A stretch of 64,000 nt of DNA from Paenibacillus sp. SYP-B3998 (GTDB lineage: Bacteria > Bacillota > Bacilli > Paenibacillales > NBRC-103111), in NCBI RefSeq assembly GCF_010820665.1, contig NZ_JAAIKC010000001.1, forward strand, positions 186,001 to 250,000, in the 5' to 3' direction. Position numbers and translations under genes: made by a program. Shown one piece after another: positions 51,629 through 60,713 of the stretch. Below the pieces are notes generated by a model that ran no database searches, was not told where the DNA came from, and was given only the letters and a program-made list of their open reading frames with translations. The stretch's first letter is position 1; each line of letters opens with the position of its first letter.

Positions 51629-52132
51629 ATGATAAAGATCTCAACCAATATTACAAGATCAGATTACTGGAATTACAATAAGTATGCTTATTTCAATATA
51701 CCTAAACTAAGAAATAGATTTATTATTAGCAATTTATCGTTACCAGTCATAGTGATGGTTCTCCTATTATTATTTAAACTTCCATTGATTTTCTCTTTAT
51801 GTTGGGGAATCTTTGGAGGAGGATTAGCGAGTTTATTTGCCTATTTACGTATGAAAAAAAGAGTTATGAGCCTTCCAGAAAGTAATGATGGAATATTAGG
51901 AGAACGTTTGATTGAAATAGATGAAACCGGAGTATATCAATCAAATTCAGTAAGCCAAAGTAGTTATAAATGGAATGGAGTTAAATCTATAGAACAAAAT
52001 GAAGCATATATATTTATCTTTGTTGATACAATTATGGCTTATATTATTCCGAAGCGTTCGTTCGTAAGTGATAAGGACTGCTTGGAGTTCTATCATCAAG
52101 CTCAAATTTATTTTTCTAAGTATTTATCTTAG
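51629..52132 (+). CDS. YcxB-like membrane protein
   Basis: 167 residues. GGGGAAAAG before the ATG. Two adjacent membrane segments (FIISNLSLPVIVMVLLLLF and FSLCWGIFGGGLASLFAYL) followed by a soluble C-terminal part: LIEIDETGVYQSNSVSQSSYKWNGVKSIEQNEAYIFIF, the typical YcxB-like end. Function unknown. More AT-rich than its upstream neighbour. Confidence 0.82.
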   Translation: MIKISTNITRSDYWNYNKYAYFNIPKLRNRFIISNLSLPVIVMVLLLLFKLPLIFSLCWGIFGGGLASLFAYLRMKKRVMSLPESNDGILGERLIEIDETGVYQSNSVSQSSYKWNGVKSIEQNEAYIFIFVDTIMAYIIPKRSFVSDKDCLEFYHQAQIYFSKYLS

Positions 52133-52149
52133 TGCGATGACATATTTGG

Positions 52150-52192
52150 TGCGCTGGTAGAGAAGAAGCTATTCTCTCGCCAGCGCATTTTG
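52150..52192 (+). terminator. Terminator between the YcxB-like gene and the small secreted protein
   Basis: TGCGCTGG / CCAGCGCA with inner AGAGAA / TTCTCT, followed by TTTT. Confidence 0.88.
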
Positions 52193-52225
52193 TATTTGTA
52201 TAGAAAAGTGATGTGCGCCGATAGT

Positions 52226-52504
52226 TTAAACTTCTTGAAGAGAGAGATAAGTTACATCCCAATACGTTCCTTTATCGGCAACATCATAAAAGCGCAAATC
52301 ATCAAATTCATCAGTGGAGTAATTACGTGGAATTGAATTCGTTGTTGGATAAAGTGATTTACTAAAATTAATGTGAACTTTAACTTTAATAATGCCATTA
52401 GGAGCGCTTGTAGAAGTAGTGTGGGACGTTGCTGCTTGAACGGATGATGATAGTGCCAGTGCTGCTACAATAGATGCTGCCAGTAAAATTTTTTTCATTT
52501 TCAT
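52226..52504 (-). CDS. Small secreted protein of unknown function
   Basis: 92 residues. GGAGG is 8 bp before the ATG. Clear signal peptide (MKMKKILLAASIVAALALSSSVQAA), mature part about 67 residues: GIIKVKVHINFSKSLYPTTN...FDDLRFYDVADKGTYWDVTYLSLQEV. No Cys. Family not recognised. A promoter-like pair (TTGTAT, 17 bp, TATAAA on the minus strand) immediately precedes it, with an inverted repeat GCTAAT-AA-ATTAGC in the spacer (52532-52545). Confidence 0.75.
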   Translation of the reverse strand: MKMKKILLAASIVAALALSSSVQAATSHTTSTSAPNGIIKVKVHINFSKSLYPTTNSIPRNYSTDEFDDLRFYDVADKGTYWDVTYLSLQEV

Positions 52505-53105
52505 TTGTGATTACCTCCATTTTTTTATAATGCTAATAAATTAGCCATACAATGAAACATCTCGTTATTTCTAAATATGTCATATAGCATCATTTATTAC
52601 ATTAAATTCTAGATGTTTGTTCATGCGTTGTTTGTTAGATTGCGCTGTCGAATCTATTCTTTTTTCAGGAATTTCACAAAATCATATACAGGTAATATTC
52701 GACAAAGGTATAATTTAACAGCATACAAGTTATGGGATTGTTGCTACTGATGCTCTTCATTTCGTTGTAAAAAGAATGGTATATAAATGTCAACATTTTT
52801 GCTAATCGTACTAGTGCTTGATATAGTTACTCTGTATGACGGGTCTCCCAATAAAATACATTCCTAATATTACCTTGTATATTTTGATTATGAAACGTTA
52901 ATCCATATCTAGGATTGTGGTGAGGTTAGTATGAACATCAGGTATGAACAAACAACTTCTCTCAATATTCGTATCATCGCCGTTTTAGGAGATAAGTCTC
53001 AAGATAAGAACGTGTGTTTCTGTTATCATTTGAGTTAGCAATGTTGTGGAAAATAAATCCGATAAATGCTTCTGAATATTTACATGTAAGGTGGAGAAAT
53101 CATCT
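52505..53105. other. 600-bp AT-rich gap
   Basis: No gene of normal size. It holds the promoter-like region of the minus-strand secreted protein (52526-52555) with the inverted repeat at 52532-52545, a TATAAT near 52710 with poor -35, and a 35-codon frame at 52931-53038 (starts MNIRYEQTTS) with a weak GTGAGG site. I do not count the small frame as a gene. Confidence 0.5.
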
Positions 53106-53525
53106 GTGAAATTGTACGTAACGGTTAAAAGCTTGGGTAAACGGAAAAATGTACTGACAAGGCTTGCAATAGAGCTTCAAGTCAATCCGACAACGCTGAG
53201 GGAGCTCATTACCGAAGTTGTTCTCATGAATGTGCAGAAGCTAAACGATAAGCAACAGAATACTGCACTGATTCCATTCTTAACGAGAGCGGAGATTGAG
53301 GAGCGCGGGGAGAATGGAAAGGTAGGATTTGGTTCGGTATACAATGAACAGATTCCTGAGCTTGCCAAAGCAGTCGAGACCGCATTATTAGCTTTTGAAG
53401 ATGGGCTATATAAAGTATTTATTCGCGAAGAAGGGATTAGTCACTTGGAATCACCGCTTAAACTTATGGAAGAGGATGAAATTGTATTTATCAGATTCAC
53501 AATGTTAGCTGGAGGCCTATGGTGA
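53106..53525 (+). CDS. Ubiquitin-like beta-grasp protein with C-terminal Gly-Gly-Leu-Trp
   Basis: 139 residues from a GTG at 53106 with AAGGTGGAG 8 bp upstream; the GTG at 53091 lies inside that site. Order suggests a beta-grasp fold with an insertion: strand KLYVTVKSLG, strand LTRLAIELQ, helix TTLRELITEVVLMNVQKL, an inserted middle (about 55-100), then DGLYKVFIREEGI and SPLKLMEEDEIVFIRFTMLAGGLW. The ending strand followed by Gly-Gly is the ThiS/MoaD/ubiquitin pattern, but two residues (Leu-Trp) follow. It lies 15 bp before the giant DUF4132-type gene, so the two form an operon. No E1, E2 or JAB-type gene is in the window. The fold call is from pattern, not from a search. Confidence 0.6.
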   Translation: MKLYVTVKSLGKRKNVLTRLAIELQVNPTTLRELITEVVLMNVQKLNDKQQNTALIPFLTRAEIEERGENGKVGFGSVYNEQIPELAKAVETALLAFEDGLYKVFIREEGISHLESPLKLMEEDEIVFIRFTMLAGGLW

Positions 53526-53540
53526 AGGAGACAATGATTG

Positions 53541-56500
53541 ATGGAGAAGCATGAACAAGAGAAGCACTACTATGCATTATTACAAGAAAAAGCAGAGGGG
53601 GTAGATCCTCATCTTTTACCATTAGCAAAGTTAGTGGTAGAGATGGCGCAAGTAGGGTATGTGCGTCCGGAAGAAGAATGTTTTTTGAAATGCCAAGAGA
53701 TATTGCTTTCACTTGCTGCGGGGAATGACAATCTACTATTCGAACCATTGGTGAAAGTTGTGAGGCAGCTTACAAATGAGTACATAGGCGAAGTATTTGA
53801 TTATATTACTGATCATGCGACTGAATACCCATATAGCACAGGATACGCGCGTAGGCCTTTCCGCACATCGGATTGTAATGCCCACTTGGGCAAGGTGATT
53901 ATCAAGATGAACTCACTTATATTTATGGATTGTCAAGGGTTTGCTATTATAGATTATTTGACATTAGCAGACTATCCATTGAAGCATAATTATAAGTTGG
54001 CGCAGACGATCAGTGACGTTATTGCTTATGAGTTAGATCGTAACAATACAGAAGTACTTACGGCACTTAAGGAAATTGTATATGGAGATAACCAAACGGC
54101 GTTACTTACTCAAGGCATGATCAAAGGGATATTTATGAGTCATCATGAGGAATTGTACGTAATGATGAGCGAACTGTTAACTGCTGCGCGCCTGCAAGAA
54201 GGGCTTCGACAATCTATTGTGGAACGAATGGATGAGGGGACGTTGAAAGCGAACCTGTACATGCTCAAGGTTATCATTGACCAAGGAATGATTCGCTATA
54301 GTTCTGTCGTGAGAGCGCTTGGCGTATGGACAGGTATGGGATTAGAATCAACAAATCAGCGTGTAGCTGGACAACTGATCGAGGGGGCTTATCGTGCTCT
54401 AAATGATGTTGCGATTCGTGAGTCTTGGTTGTCTAGCGATAATGCGAATCAAGTTTATTTAAGCTTATGGGCTACAGCGGTATTTGAAGAATGTGATTTT
54501 TTTAGTAGGATTGAGTATTTGATGGAACATGGAAAGCTGTATCAGAAGATCATAGCTCAGTATGTACTCGCGAACAGTGAGAATAAAAATGTTCGTTACG
54601 GAATAGCTCGACAATACTTAGATGTTGCGGACCCTGAATTACAGCATTGGATTCTATCCAACTATAGTTATGATTACAATCGCATATGGAAAAAAGAGGA
54701 GGATGATGGGCCGAGTATTACGATTGAACGTAGTACTCTTCTAGAGAACAAGGAGGAGCGGCGACGTGAATTTGAACAGCTTGAGGCGATGTTTCTTGGC
54801 GGTATTCGCAAAGAGACATCTGCTCCTTCCAAAGTGCTAGATTTTGCACATGTTCATTACAACCCTGATCTCCCTATTCGCAAAATGCTTTACCTTACAG
54901 CGTATGACATGGATAGCGAGTGGATCGCAAAAATCATTGCCTTGAAGGATCGGTTAAGTGCGGATATGCGTGGAGAGCTGTTATTTCATTTCATGGAGGA
55001 TATGGACCATAGCATACAGCGTGAGTTTATATTTACCTCTTTATCAGATAAGAGCATGAGTAATCGCGAGAAGGCACTCGATAAGGCGAAAAAATTAACG
55101 TTAGCGGACGAAGAGTTGAAAATGGTGGAAGATTTGTTGAAGCTGAAGACGGGCTCCTTACGCCAAAGTGCTATTGAGTTGCTGCTGCGTCAGCCCGAGG
55201 ACAGTGTGAATGTCTCACTAACTAGGCTATTGCAAGGGAAGAGTGAATTGCAGAGACTGGCGGCGCTGGAGACGATTGTTGAGATTTTTGAGGATAATGA
55301 ACGCGCTGAGCAGTATGAAGTCTTGAGCTCGTTGCCTAATTTAATCGAGAATCCGACGCATAAGGAACAGCAATTGATCGGGAGACTTCGTCAAAAAAAT
55401 GAATATACAGCAGCGAATGGCTTCGGTTTATTCGACCCGAAGGTTATCGAACCTTGGCTTACAGAGATACCAGTAATAGGAGAATTCGACTGGAAGCATA
55501 TTTTCACTATGTCGGTGGAAGATGTGATCCGTTTTCTCTCTGGGCTGGAGCAAGAAATTCATAATCATCGTGATTATGAATATGAGGCGGAGTACTACTC
55601 TGGTTACAAGGATACGCTGCTGTTGGGGACAGAATTAAGAAGGATTCGTCCATTCCAAGAGGAAGAGGACGATACAGCTGAGCTTACGAAATATCCGCTG
55701 TACGAGGTTTGGAGAGATTACTTAGAACGAAGTAATTTAGCGGCCTCTGAATTAATGGAGATCTACTTCTATTCCATATTGGCCCCCCTTGATCAGACAC
55801 TGAACCAGTATTATCGGTATTTCTCGGATGTTGAGAAGGATTACGGCAAGCTTGAAAAACATACGCTGTTAGAGGGTTCGCGTAAGGAGTTTGCGGAGCA
55901 GGTGTATCCTGTTGCTCAAATTCAAGAGATTAAAGATGTGCTCAAAGGATTTAAGTATAGTAGACAGATCAGTAACCTGCTTTTTGCTTACTTCATGGAT
56001 AGCGATAAAAGCTCAACATTTGACTTAACGATAAATGCCTTGAGTGCTGTGATGCAAGCGATGCCTAAAGAGAAAATATCCAAAGAGTGGGGGATATTGC
56101 AGCTCTTAGCGAATCCATGGTTCTCAATGTCCCGTAGTCGAATGCATGATGATGACAGCTTTAAGCGAATGTTCCATACTTTCTATACATTTAATATCAT
56201 GAACCCGAATGGGAATGTTGATTCCACACTTGACCTTAAGGATTATTTACGTGCTTTTGAAGCGGGAATGATCGGTACAGGGGAAGTATATCGGGAATTA
56301 GTAGGCAGTCATGGCAGTCGCAATCATATACGCAATATTACGTCTAAACGATATGATTGGATAGATCACAAGTCTAAGTTAATGACGATTCGTCAGACCG
56401 CTGTTGAGCGAATTCTAGAGGTGGAGCTCGAACGTGGCGATCTGGCTACTGAGTTAACACCTCTGGCCATGGGGCTGGAGCGGATCGAGGGTATGGAGCA

Positions 56501-58505
56501 TTTCATTCATATATTATCCGGGCTGCAGCAGGAAACCTTCATCCGTGGCTATATCTATGGATATGGGGATAGTATTACGAAGAAGGAATCTTTCAGTCAT
56601 CTGCTTAAGATCAGTTATCCACGTAAAGGTGAAGACGATACACGCTTGAAACAAATGTTAGAAGGTCTTGATATTACGGAGAAAAGGTTGTTAGAGGCAG
56701 CCATGTATGCCCCTCAATGGTTAGATATTGTAGCGAAATATTTAAATTGGGATGGGCTGCGCAGTGCAGCTTGGTATTTCCATGCGCATATTAACGAAGG
56801 CTTCTCTGCCGAGAAAGAAACGGTAGTGGCGCATTATTCACCGATTCTAGCGCAAGACTTCAATGATGGAGCCTTTGATATAAAATGGTTTAAAGAGGCT
56901 TATAATACGTTGGGCGAGAAGCGATTCGACTTATTGTACGATTGCGCTAAATATATTTCGGCTGGAGCTAATCACCGAAGATCACAGCTGTTCGCAGATG
57001 CGACATTGGGTAAGCTTGATATCATCGAAATACAGAAGTCAGTAGAAGAGAAACGGAATAAGGATCACTTGCTCAGCTATAGCCTTATTCCACTAGTTAA
57101 CAATCGTGAGCAAGATATTCGAGAGCGCTATGAATTTATCCAGCGTTTTCTGGCGCAGAGTAAGAAATTTGGCGCTCAGCGTCGGGCAAGTGAAGGTATG
57201 ACTTCGCAAATTGCACTTGGCAACTTGGCGAGAAATGCCGGATATGGAGATGTAATTCGGCTGATGTGGGATATGGAAGCACGAAAGCTGGACGATATGC
57301 AATCTTATTTCCAGCCATATATGCTAGACGAGGAGACGGCAGTACAGCTTCTTATTGATGAAGAAGGACAATCAGAGATTGGCATTACTCGAAAAGGTAA
57401 AGAGTTGAAAGCCATCCCGGCTAAGTATAAGAAGGATGAATATGTTGACGCATTGAAAGAAATGAAGTCGGAACTAACAGAGCAGTATCGGAGGGCCCGC
57501 AAGGAGCTAGAACGCTCCATGGAATCAGGAAATACATTCACTTTGCAAGAATTGAAGGGGTTATCAGGGAATCCAGTGATTACACCTCTATTGCGGACGT
57601 TGGTGTTTAAGTCGGGAGAGATATTGGGATACTTCGATGCAGCTTCAGGAGGACTTATCGATCCAGCGGGTACATTAATGCTGATAGGGGATTCAGAAGA
57701 ACTCCTTATTGCGCACCCCCTTCATTTATACGAAAGCGGAGATTGGAGTCAATATCAGAAGGACTTGTTCGATCGTCAACTTCGTCAACCTTTTAAACAG
57801 GTGTTCCGCGAGTTGTATGTTCCGAATGCAGATGAGCGGGCTCAGGGTACGATTTCCCGCAGATATGCTGGGCACCAAGTGCAGCCAAGAAAAACAGTTT
57901 CCTTGCTTAAAGGCAGGCAGTGGACAGTTAGTTATGAAGAGGGACTGCAGAAGGTATATTATGCTGAGAATTTGATTGCGAACCTCTATGCGATGGCGGA
58001 TTGGTTCTCTCCTTCGGAGATTGAAGCACCTACGCTGGAAACAGTTCAATTCTTGGATCGGAACACGTATAAGAGCGTCACCTTGGATAAGGTTCCTCCC
58101 ATTCTATTCTCAGAAGTGATGCGCGACATCGATTTAGTTGTGAGTGTCGCTCATGTTGGCGGCGTCGATCCAGAAGCCAGTCTGACAACGATTGAGATGC
58201 GGAGAGTGATTGTCAAAGAGTCACTGCGTCTCTTGAAGATTGATAATGTTCGCTTAGATGGTAATTATGCTCGAATTGAAGGTGCCCTTGGCGAGTATGG
58301 CGTACATTTGGGCAGTGGTATGGTTTACAGACAAGCTACAGGAGCTATGCATATCATTCCTGTACATTCACAGCATAGAGGTCGTATATTCTTACCCTTT
58401 ATTGATGAAGATCCGAAGACAGCAGAAATTCTGTCGAAGATCGTGATGTTGGCCGAGGATAAGAAGATTAAAGATCCGCAGATTCTAATGCAATTGCAAT
58501 CATAA
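53541..58505 (+). CDS. Giant DUF4132/MolR-type protein
   Basis: 1654 residues, the largest gene here. AAGGAG is 10 bp before the ATG 53541; a TTG at 53538 is an alternative. No signal peptide or membrane segment. The first about 1000 residues are helical and HEAT-like in texture (many short amphipathic helices, for example LRQSAIELLLRQPEDSVNVSLTRLLQ). From about 1060 the text fits the DUF4132 domain (YAPQWLDIVAKYLNW, AAWYFHAHINEGFSAEKE), and the C-terminus (about 1390-1654) the DUF7737-like end with LIANLYAMADWFSP, IDLVVSVAHVGGVDPEAS, HLGSGMVYR, GRIFLPFIDEDPKTAEILSKI. The E. coli relative is YehI/MolR, found beside WGR, MoxR and VWA genes; none of these is here. Function unknown. Confidence 0.82.
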   Translation: MEKHEQEKHYYALLQEKAEGVDPHLLPLAKLVVEMAQVGYVRPEEECFLKCQEILLSLAAGNDNLLFEPLVKVVRQLTNEYIGEVFDYITDHATEYPYSTGYARRPFRTSDCNAHLGKVIIKMNSLIFMDCQGFAIIDYLTLADYPLKHNYKLAQTISDVIAYELDRNNTEVLTALKEIVYGDNQTALLTQGMIKGIFMSHHEELYVMMSELLTAARLQEGLRQSIVERMDEGTLKANLYMLKVIIDQGMIRYSSVVRALGVWTGMGLESTNQRVAGQLIEGAYRALNDVAIRESWLSSDNANQVYLSLWATAVFEECDFFSRIEYLMEHGKLYQKIIAQYVLANSENKNVRYGIARQYLDVADPELQHWILSNYSYDYNRIWKKEEDDGPSITIERSTLLENKEERRREFEQLEAMFLGGIRKETSAPSKVLDFAHVHYNPDLPIRKMLYLTAYDMDSEWIAKIIALKDRLSADMRGELLFHFMEDMDHSIQREFIFTSLSDKSMSNREKALDKAKKLTLADEELKMVEDLLKLKTGSLRQSAIELLLRQPEDSVNVSLTRLLQGKSELQRLAALETIVEIFEDNERAEQYEVLSSLPNLIENPTHKEQQLIGRLRQKNEYTAANGFGLFDPKVIEPWLTEIPVIGEFDWKHIFTMSVEDVIRFLSGLEQEIHNHRDYEYEAEYYSGYKDTLLLGTELRRIRPFQEEEDDTAELTKYPLYEVWRDYLERSNLAASELMEIYFYSILAPLDQTLNQYYRYFSDVEKDYGKLEKHTLLEGSRKEFAEQVYPVAQIQEIKDVLKGFKYSRQISNLLFAYFMDSDKSSTFDLTINALSAVMQAMPKEKISKEWGILQLLANPWFSMSRSRMHDDDSFKRMFHTFYTFNIMNPNGNVDSTLDLKDYLRAFEAGMIGTGEVYRELVGSHGSRNHIRNITSKRYDWIDHKSKLMTIRQTAVERILEVELERGDLATELTPLAMGLERIEGMEHFIHILSGLQQETFIRGYIYGYGDSITKKESFSHLLKISYPRKGEDDTRLKQMLEGLDITEKRLLEAAMYAPQWLDIVAKYLNWDGLRSAAWYFHAHINEGFSAEKETVVAHYSPILAQDFNDGAFDIKWFKEAYNTLGEKRFDLLYDCAKYISAGANHRRSQLFADATLGKLDIIEIQKSVEEKRNKDHLLSYSLIPLVNNREQDIRERYEFIQRFLAQSKKFGAQRRASEGMTSQIALGNLARNAGYGDVIRLMWDMEARKLDDMQSYFQPYMLDEETAVQLLIDEEGQSEIGITRKGKELKAIPAKYKKDEYVDALKEMKSELTEQYRRARKELERSMESGNTFTLQELKGLSGNPVITPLLRTLVFKSGEILGYFDAASGGLIDPAGTLMLIGDSEELLIAHPLHLYESGDWSQYQKDLFDRQLRQPFKQVFRELYVPNADERAQGTISRRYAGHQVQPRKTVSLLKGRQWTVSYEEGLQKVYYAENLIANLYAMADWFSPSEIEAPTLETVQFLDRNTYKSVTLDKVPPILFSEVMRDIDLVVSVAHVGGVDPEASLTTIEMRRVIVKESLRLLKIDNVRLDGNYARIEGALGEYGVHLGSGMVYRQATGAMHIIPVHSQHRGRIFLPFIDEDPKTAEILSKIVMLAEDKKIKDPQILMQLQS

Positions 58506-58576
58506 AGAAGGGAGCAAGCTCTCACACCACTTGTATTACGGCATGAGTGAGAGAAATCTATTTGCTCATTTTAAGG

Positions 58577-58607
58577 GGATAGCCCGTGTTTAGGGGTTAT
58601 CCTTTTT
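58577..58607 (+). terminator. Terminator of the beta-grasp/DUF4132 operon
   Basis: GGATAGCCC / GGGTTATCC stem (one G-T pair), 8-nt loop, then TTTTT. A second inverted pair CTCTCAC/GTGAGAG lies between the stop and this hairpin. Confidence 0.82.
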
Positions 58608-58738
58608 CATGATTAAGGGAGACATGCACGCTAACATCGTAGGGTATAAGGATCATTTCGAAGATAATGGTACGGCTTGCAATTTTTGCTTCACTGGGAT
58701 TTTCTCCGCTTGAGTTCTATTTGGGGCCTATCTTATAT

Positions 58739-58769
58739 AAAAAGCTCCCCATGGCATGAGGAGCCTTTT
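58739..58769 (-). terminator. Terminator of the minus-strand small secreted protein
   Basis: AAAAGGCTCC ... GGAGCTTTTT on the minus strand, with one bulge, 19 bp after the stop codon. Confidence 0.75.
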
Positions 58770-58787
58770 GCTAAAGTTTAATAACGA

Positions 58788-59036
58788 TTACTTAACACCA
58801 AAATAAATTTTTGCAGCAGCAATGTCAGCTTCATACTGTGCATTTTGTTGGTCAAGTTCCCATTGGTCATGAGCGTTGCTTCCATCAGTCCAATATTGTT
58901 GTGTCAATGCAGTTAAATATGAACCATAGCTGTTGTAATCATGTAGATTAACAAGAGGATGGGCATAAGCAGCAGAGGCACTCAAAGTCGAAAGAACGAT
59001 GACAGCAGATAGTACAACAGATTTAAAAGATTTCAC
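58788..59036 (-). CDS. Small secreted protein of unknown function (GTG start)
   Basis: 82 residues from a GTG at 59036 with TTGGAGG 8 bp upstream. The longer frame to 59051 begins on that ribosome site. Signal peptide KSFKSVVLSAVIVLSTLSASAAYA, then about 58 mature residues rich in Gln, Asp, Ala and Tyr (SYGSYLTALTQQYWTDGSNAHDQWELDQQNAQYEADIAAAKIYFG). No Cys. Family not recognised; it parallels the other small secreted gene at 52226 in position and size. Confidence 0.72.
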   Translation of the reverse strand: MKSFKSVVLSAVIVLSTLSASAAYAHPLVNLHDYNSYGSYLTALTQQYWTDGSNAHDQWELDQQNAQYEADIAAAKIYFGVK

Positions 59037-59214
59037 TAGGAATACCTCCAAATGGTATAATTTGTATTACACAGGTATCATATAACATGGGAATTGGTGC
59101 TTCAAGTGATTTACTGAAAAATAACAATTTTTGGGGTTTCTAAAATATGGGAGTTAACGGTTGTCTAATTTCATGCAAACTAACTTTTATCAAATCAATA
59201 TAGGGGTGGACGTC

Positions 59215-59370
59215 GTGTTTGAAAAAATACTTAACAAAAAAATCTTATCGGCAAGAATATCAGAGTTTAAAGAAGAACTAGTTTTAGAGTTAGAAGATGG
59301 AGTGGAGATCAATGTTCAGATTGTAATGCCAGTAAAAGGGCAGTTTGAGCTTGAAGTGGATATAGAATGA
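59215..59370 (+). CDS. Very small protein of unknown function
   Basis: 51 residues from a GTG at 59215 (GGGGTGG about 5 bp upstream). Sequence VFEKILNKKILSARISEF followed by two short strands (ELVLELEDGVEINVQIVMP, FELEVDIE). Looks like a folded micro-domain. It is AT-rich like the next genes. No family recognised. Confidence 0.55.
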   Translation: MFEKILNKKILSARISEFKEELVLELEDGVEINVQIVMPVKGQFELEVDIE

Positions 59371-59417
59371 AAGTTCACAGATCAAAATAATAAATTGGAG
59401 TTAGGTGGAATAGGCAA

Positions 59418-59849
59418 ATGATTATAAGAACATATGTAGAAAATGATCTGGACAGAATGATGGAGATTTGGCTTGAGGGTTCAAAACAGGCTCATAATTT
59501 CATTGATGAAGATTATTGGGAATCAAATCAGATAGCAATGAAAGACGTATATCTTCCTATGTCTCAGTCATATGTCATTGAAGTGGATGGTGTTATAAAG
59601 GGTTTTATTTCTATGGTTGATAACTACTTGGCAGCTTTGTTTGTAGATACCAATGAGCAAGGAAAAGGGTATGGAAAGATACTTCTGGATCACGTTAAAG
59701 ATCAAAAAGAGACTGTGGATTTAAAAGTATATCAAGAAAACAAAAATGCGATTAGATTTTATCAGAAAAATAGCTTTAGTATTTCAACAGAGTCGATTGA
59801 TGAGAATACGTCTGCCAAAGAGTATGCTATGACTTGGAGAAAAGAGTAG
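59418..59849 (+). CDS. GNAT-family N-acetyltransferase
   Basis: 143 residues. GGAGTTAGG about 10 bp before the ATG. GNAT core: the acetyl-CoA pyrophosphate-binding loop is TNEQGKGYGKILLDHV (Q/RxxGxG/A), strand ALFVD before it, and VYQENKNAIRFYQKNSF as motif B. Similar in outline to the YjaB/YiaC group, which acetylate amino groups of proteins or small molecules. Acceptor unknown. Confidence 0.88.
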   Translation: MIIRTYVENDLDRMMEIWLEGSKQAHNFIDEDYWESNQIAMKDVYLPMSQSYVIEVDGVIKGFISMVDNYLAALFVDTNEQGKGYGKILLDHVKDQKETVDLKVYQENKNAIRFYQKNSFSISTESIDENTSAKEYAMTWRKE

Positions 59850-59922
59850 ATCAATGAAAAGGTCTGTTGTTTGATTGTAATCAATTGGACGCAGTACCAT
59901 AAGAAATCCATTTAAAGGGTTG

Positions 59923-60102
59923 ATGAAGAATATGAGCAAACTATATGCAATCGATTTAGCAAAGAAATTATATAGAGAAAATAATAAATCTTATTATGTG
60001 ATTCAAGAACCAGAAACAGATGAATTTAATGTTGTGGATAAGGATGAGTTGGTAAAAAAGAATTTGAATCGATATGTTATTTTTAGTATAGAAACGGATT
60101 AA
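59923..60102 (+). CDS. Small protein of unknown function
   Basis: About 59 residues. Start uncertain: TTG 59920, ATG 59923 or ATG 59932, with AAAGGG at 59914-59919. Text: LYAIDLAKKLYRENNKSYYVIQEPETDEFNVVDKDELVKKNLNRYVIFSIETD, soluble and acidic. AT-rich. Not recognised. Confidence 0.5.
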   Translation: MKNMSKLYAIDLAKKLYRENNKSYYVIQEPETDEFNVVDKDELVKKNLNRYVIFSIETD

Positions 60103-60155
60103 AACTTTAAATTGATTGGAAATACTAGCGTTACTTTCGGAATTCAGAATAAATG

Positions 60156-60713
60156 TTACTCCGATGAGTTTGAAACGGTATGCTTACGATTGTCCAATAC
60201 TTCAACGCCCACATCGAACGTAGTCTCTTTGCCCATAAAATGAAGCAATATTTTTGCTCTATTCTTATGTTTATCGATCTTATGAATGATGTTCTCTTTA
60301 CCCTGCAGGGGACCGGAAATGACAGAAAATCTGGAATTTTCCACATATACATTCGAATAATTGATCGTATCTCTCTCATCCAGAAGCTGCAAAATTGGAA
60401 CGATCTCATTTTCACAAATTTTCGAAAAATAGATACCTCGATCTCTTGAATAATAGGGGCCATTATTTACCAGCCATAAGCTTTTGGGAATTTTTTCGAG
60501 CCGATAAAAAATATCGGTGTTCATGTTCGTTTTTATGAGTACATAACCTGGGAAAAAAATTTTGAGCACATGATTGACGGTGCCAAACTTTTTCTCAGGA
60601 ATTTTTCTTTTGGGCACTATGGATAATAAAGTTTGATGATCAAAATAGAGCTGCAAAAATTTCTGAACAACTTCTTCTTTCCCTGTTTCTACGAAAAGTG
60701 CATACCACTCCAA
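60156..60713 (-). CDS. loaP: LoaP-type NusG paralogue (specialised antiterminator)
   Basis: 185 residues from a TTG at 60713 (AAAGGA 9 bp upstream). NusG N-terminal domain WYALFVETGKEEVVQKFL, VPKRKIPEKK, IFFPGYVLI; a C-terminal KOW-like part RFSVISGPLQGKENIIHKIDKHKNRAKI. It differs from housekeeping NusG, stands alone, and faces a polyketide cluster. LoaP proteins of Bacillus velezensis act the same way beside the difficidin and macrolactin clusters, making RNA polymerase pass terminators inside long operons. Its likely target is the transcript that starts near 60935 on the opposite strand. Confidence 0.85.
   Translation of the reverse strand: MEWYALFVETGKEEVVQKFLQLYFDHQTLLSIVPKRKIPEKKFGTVNHVLKIFFPGYVLIKTNMNTDIFYRLEKIPKSLWLVNNGPYYSRDRGIYFSKICENEIVPILQLLDERDTINYSNVYVENSRFSVISGPLQGKENIIHKIDKHKNRAKILLHFMGKETTFDVGVEVLDNRKHTVSNSSE

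Noticed and set aside
52931..53038. 35-codon frame in the gap before the beta-grasp gene
   Set aside because: Weak ribosome site and no recognisable features; chance frames of this size are common in such gaps.
53541..58505. Reading the DUF4132-type gene as a known anti-phage system
   Set aside because: No defence partner genes or nuclease motifs are adjacent. The neighbourhood is small secreted and regulatory genes, so a defence role has no direct support.
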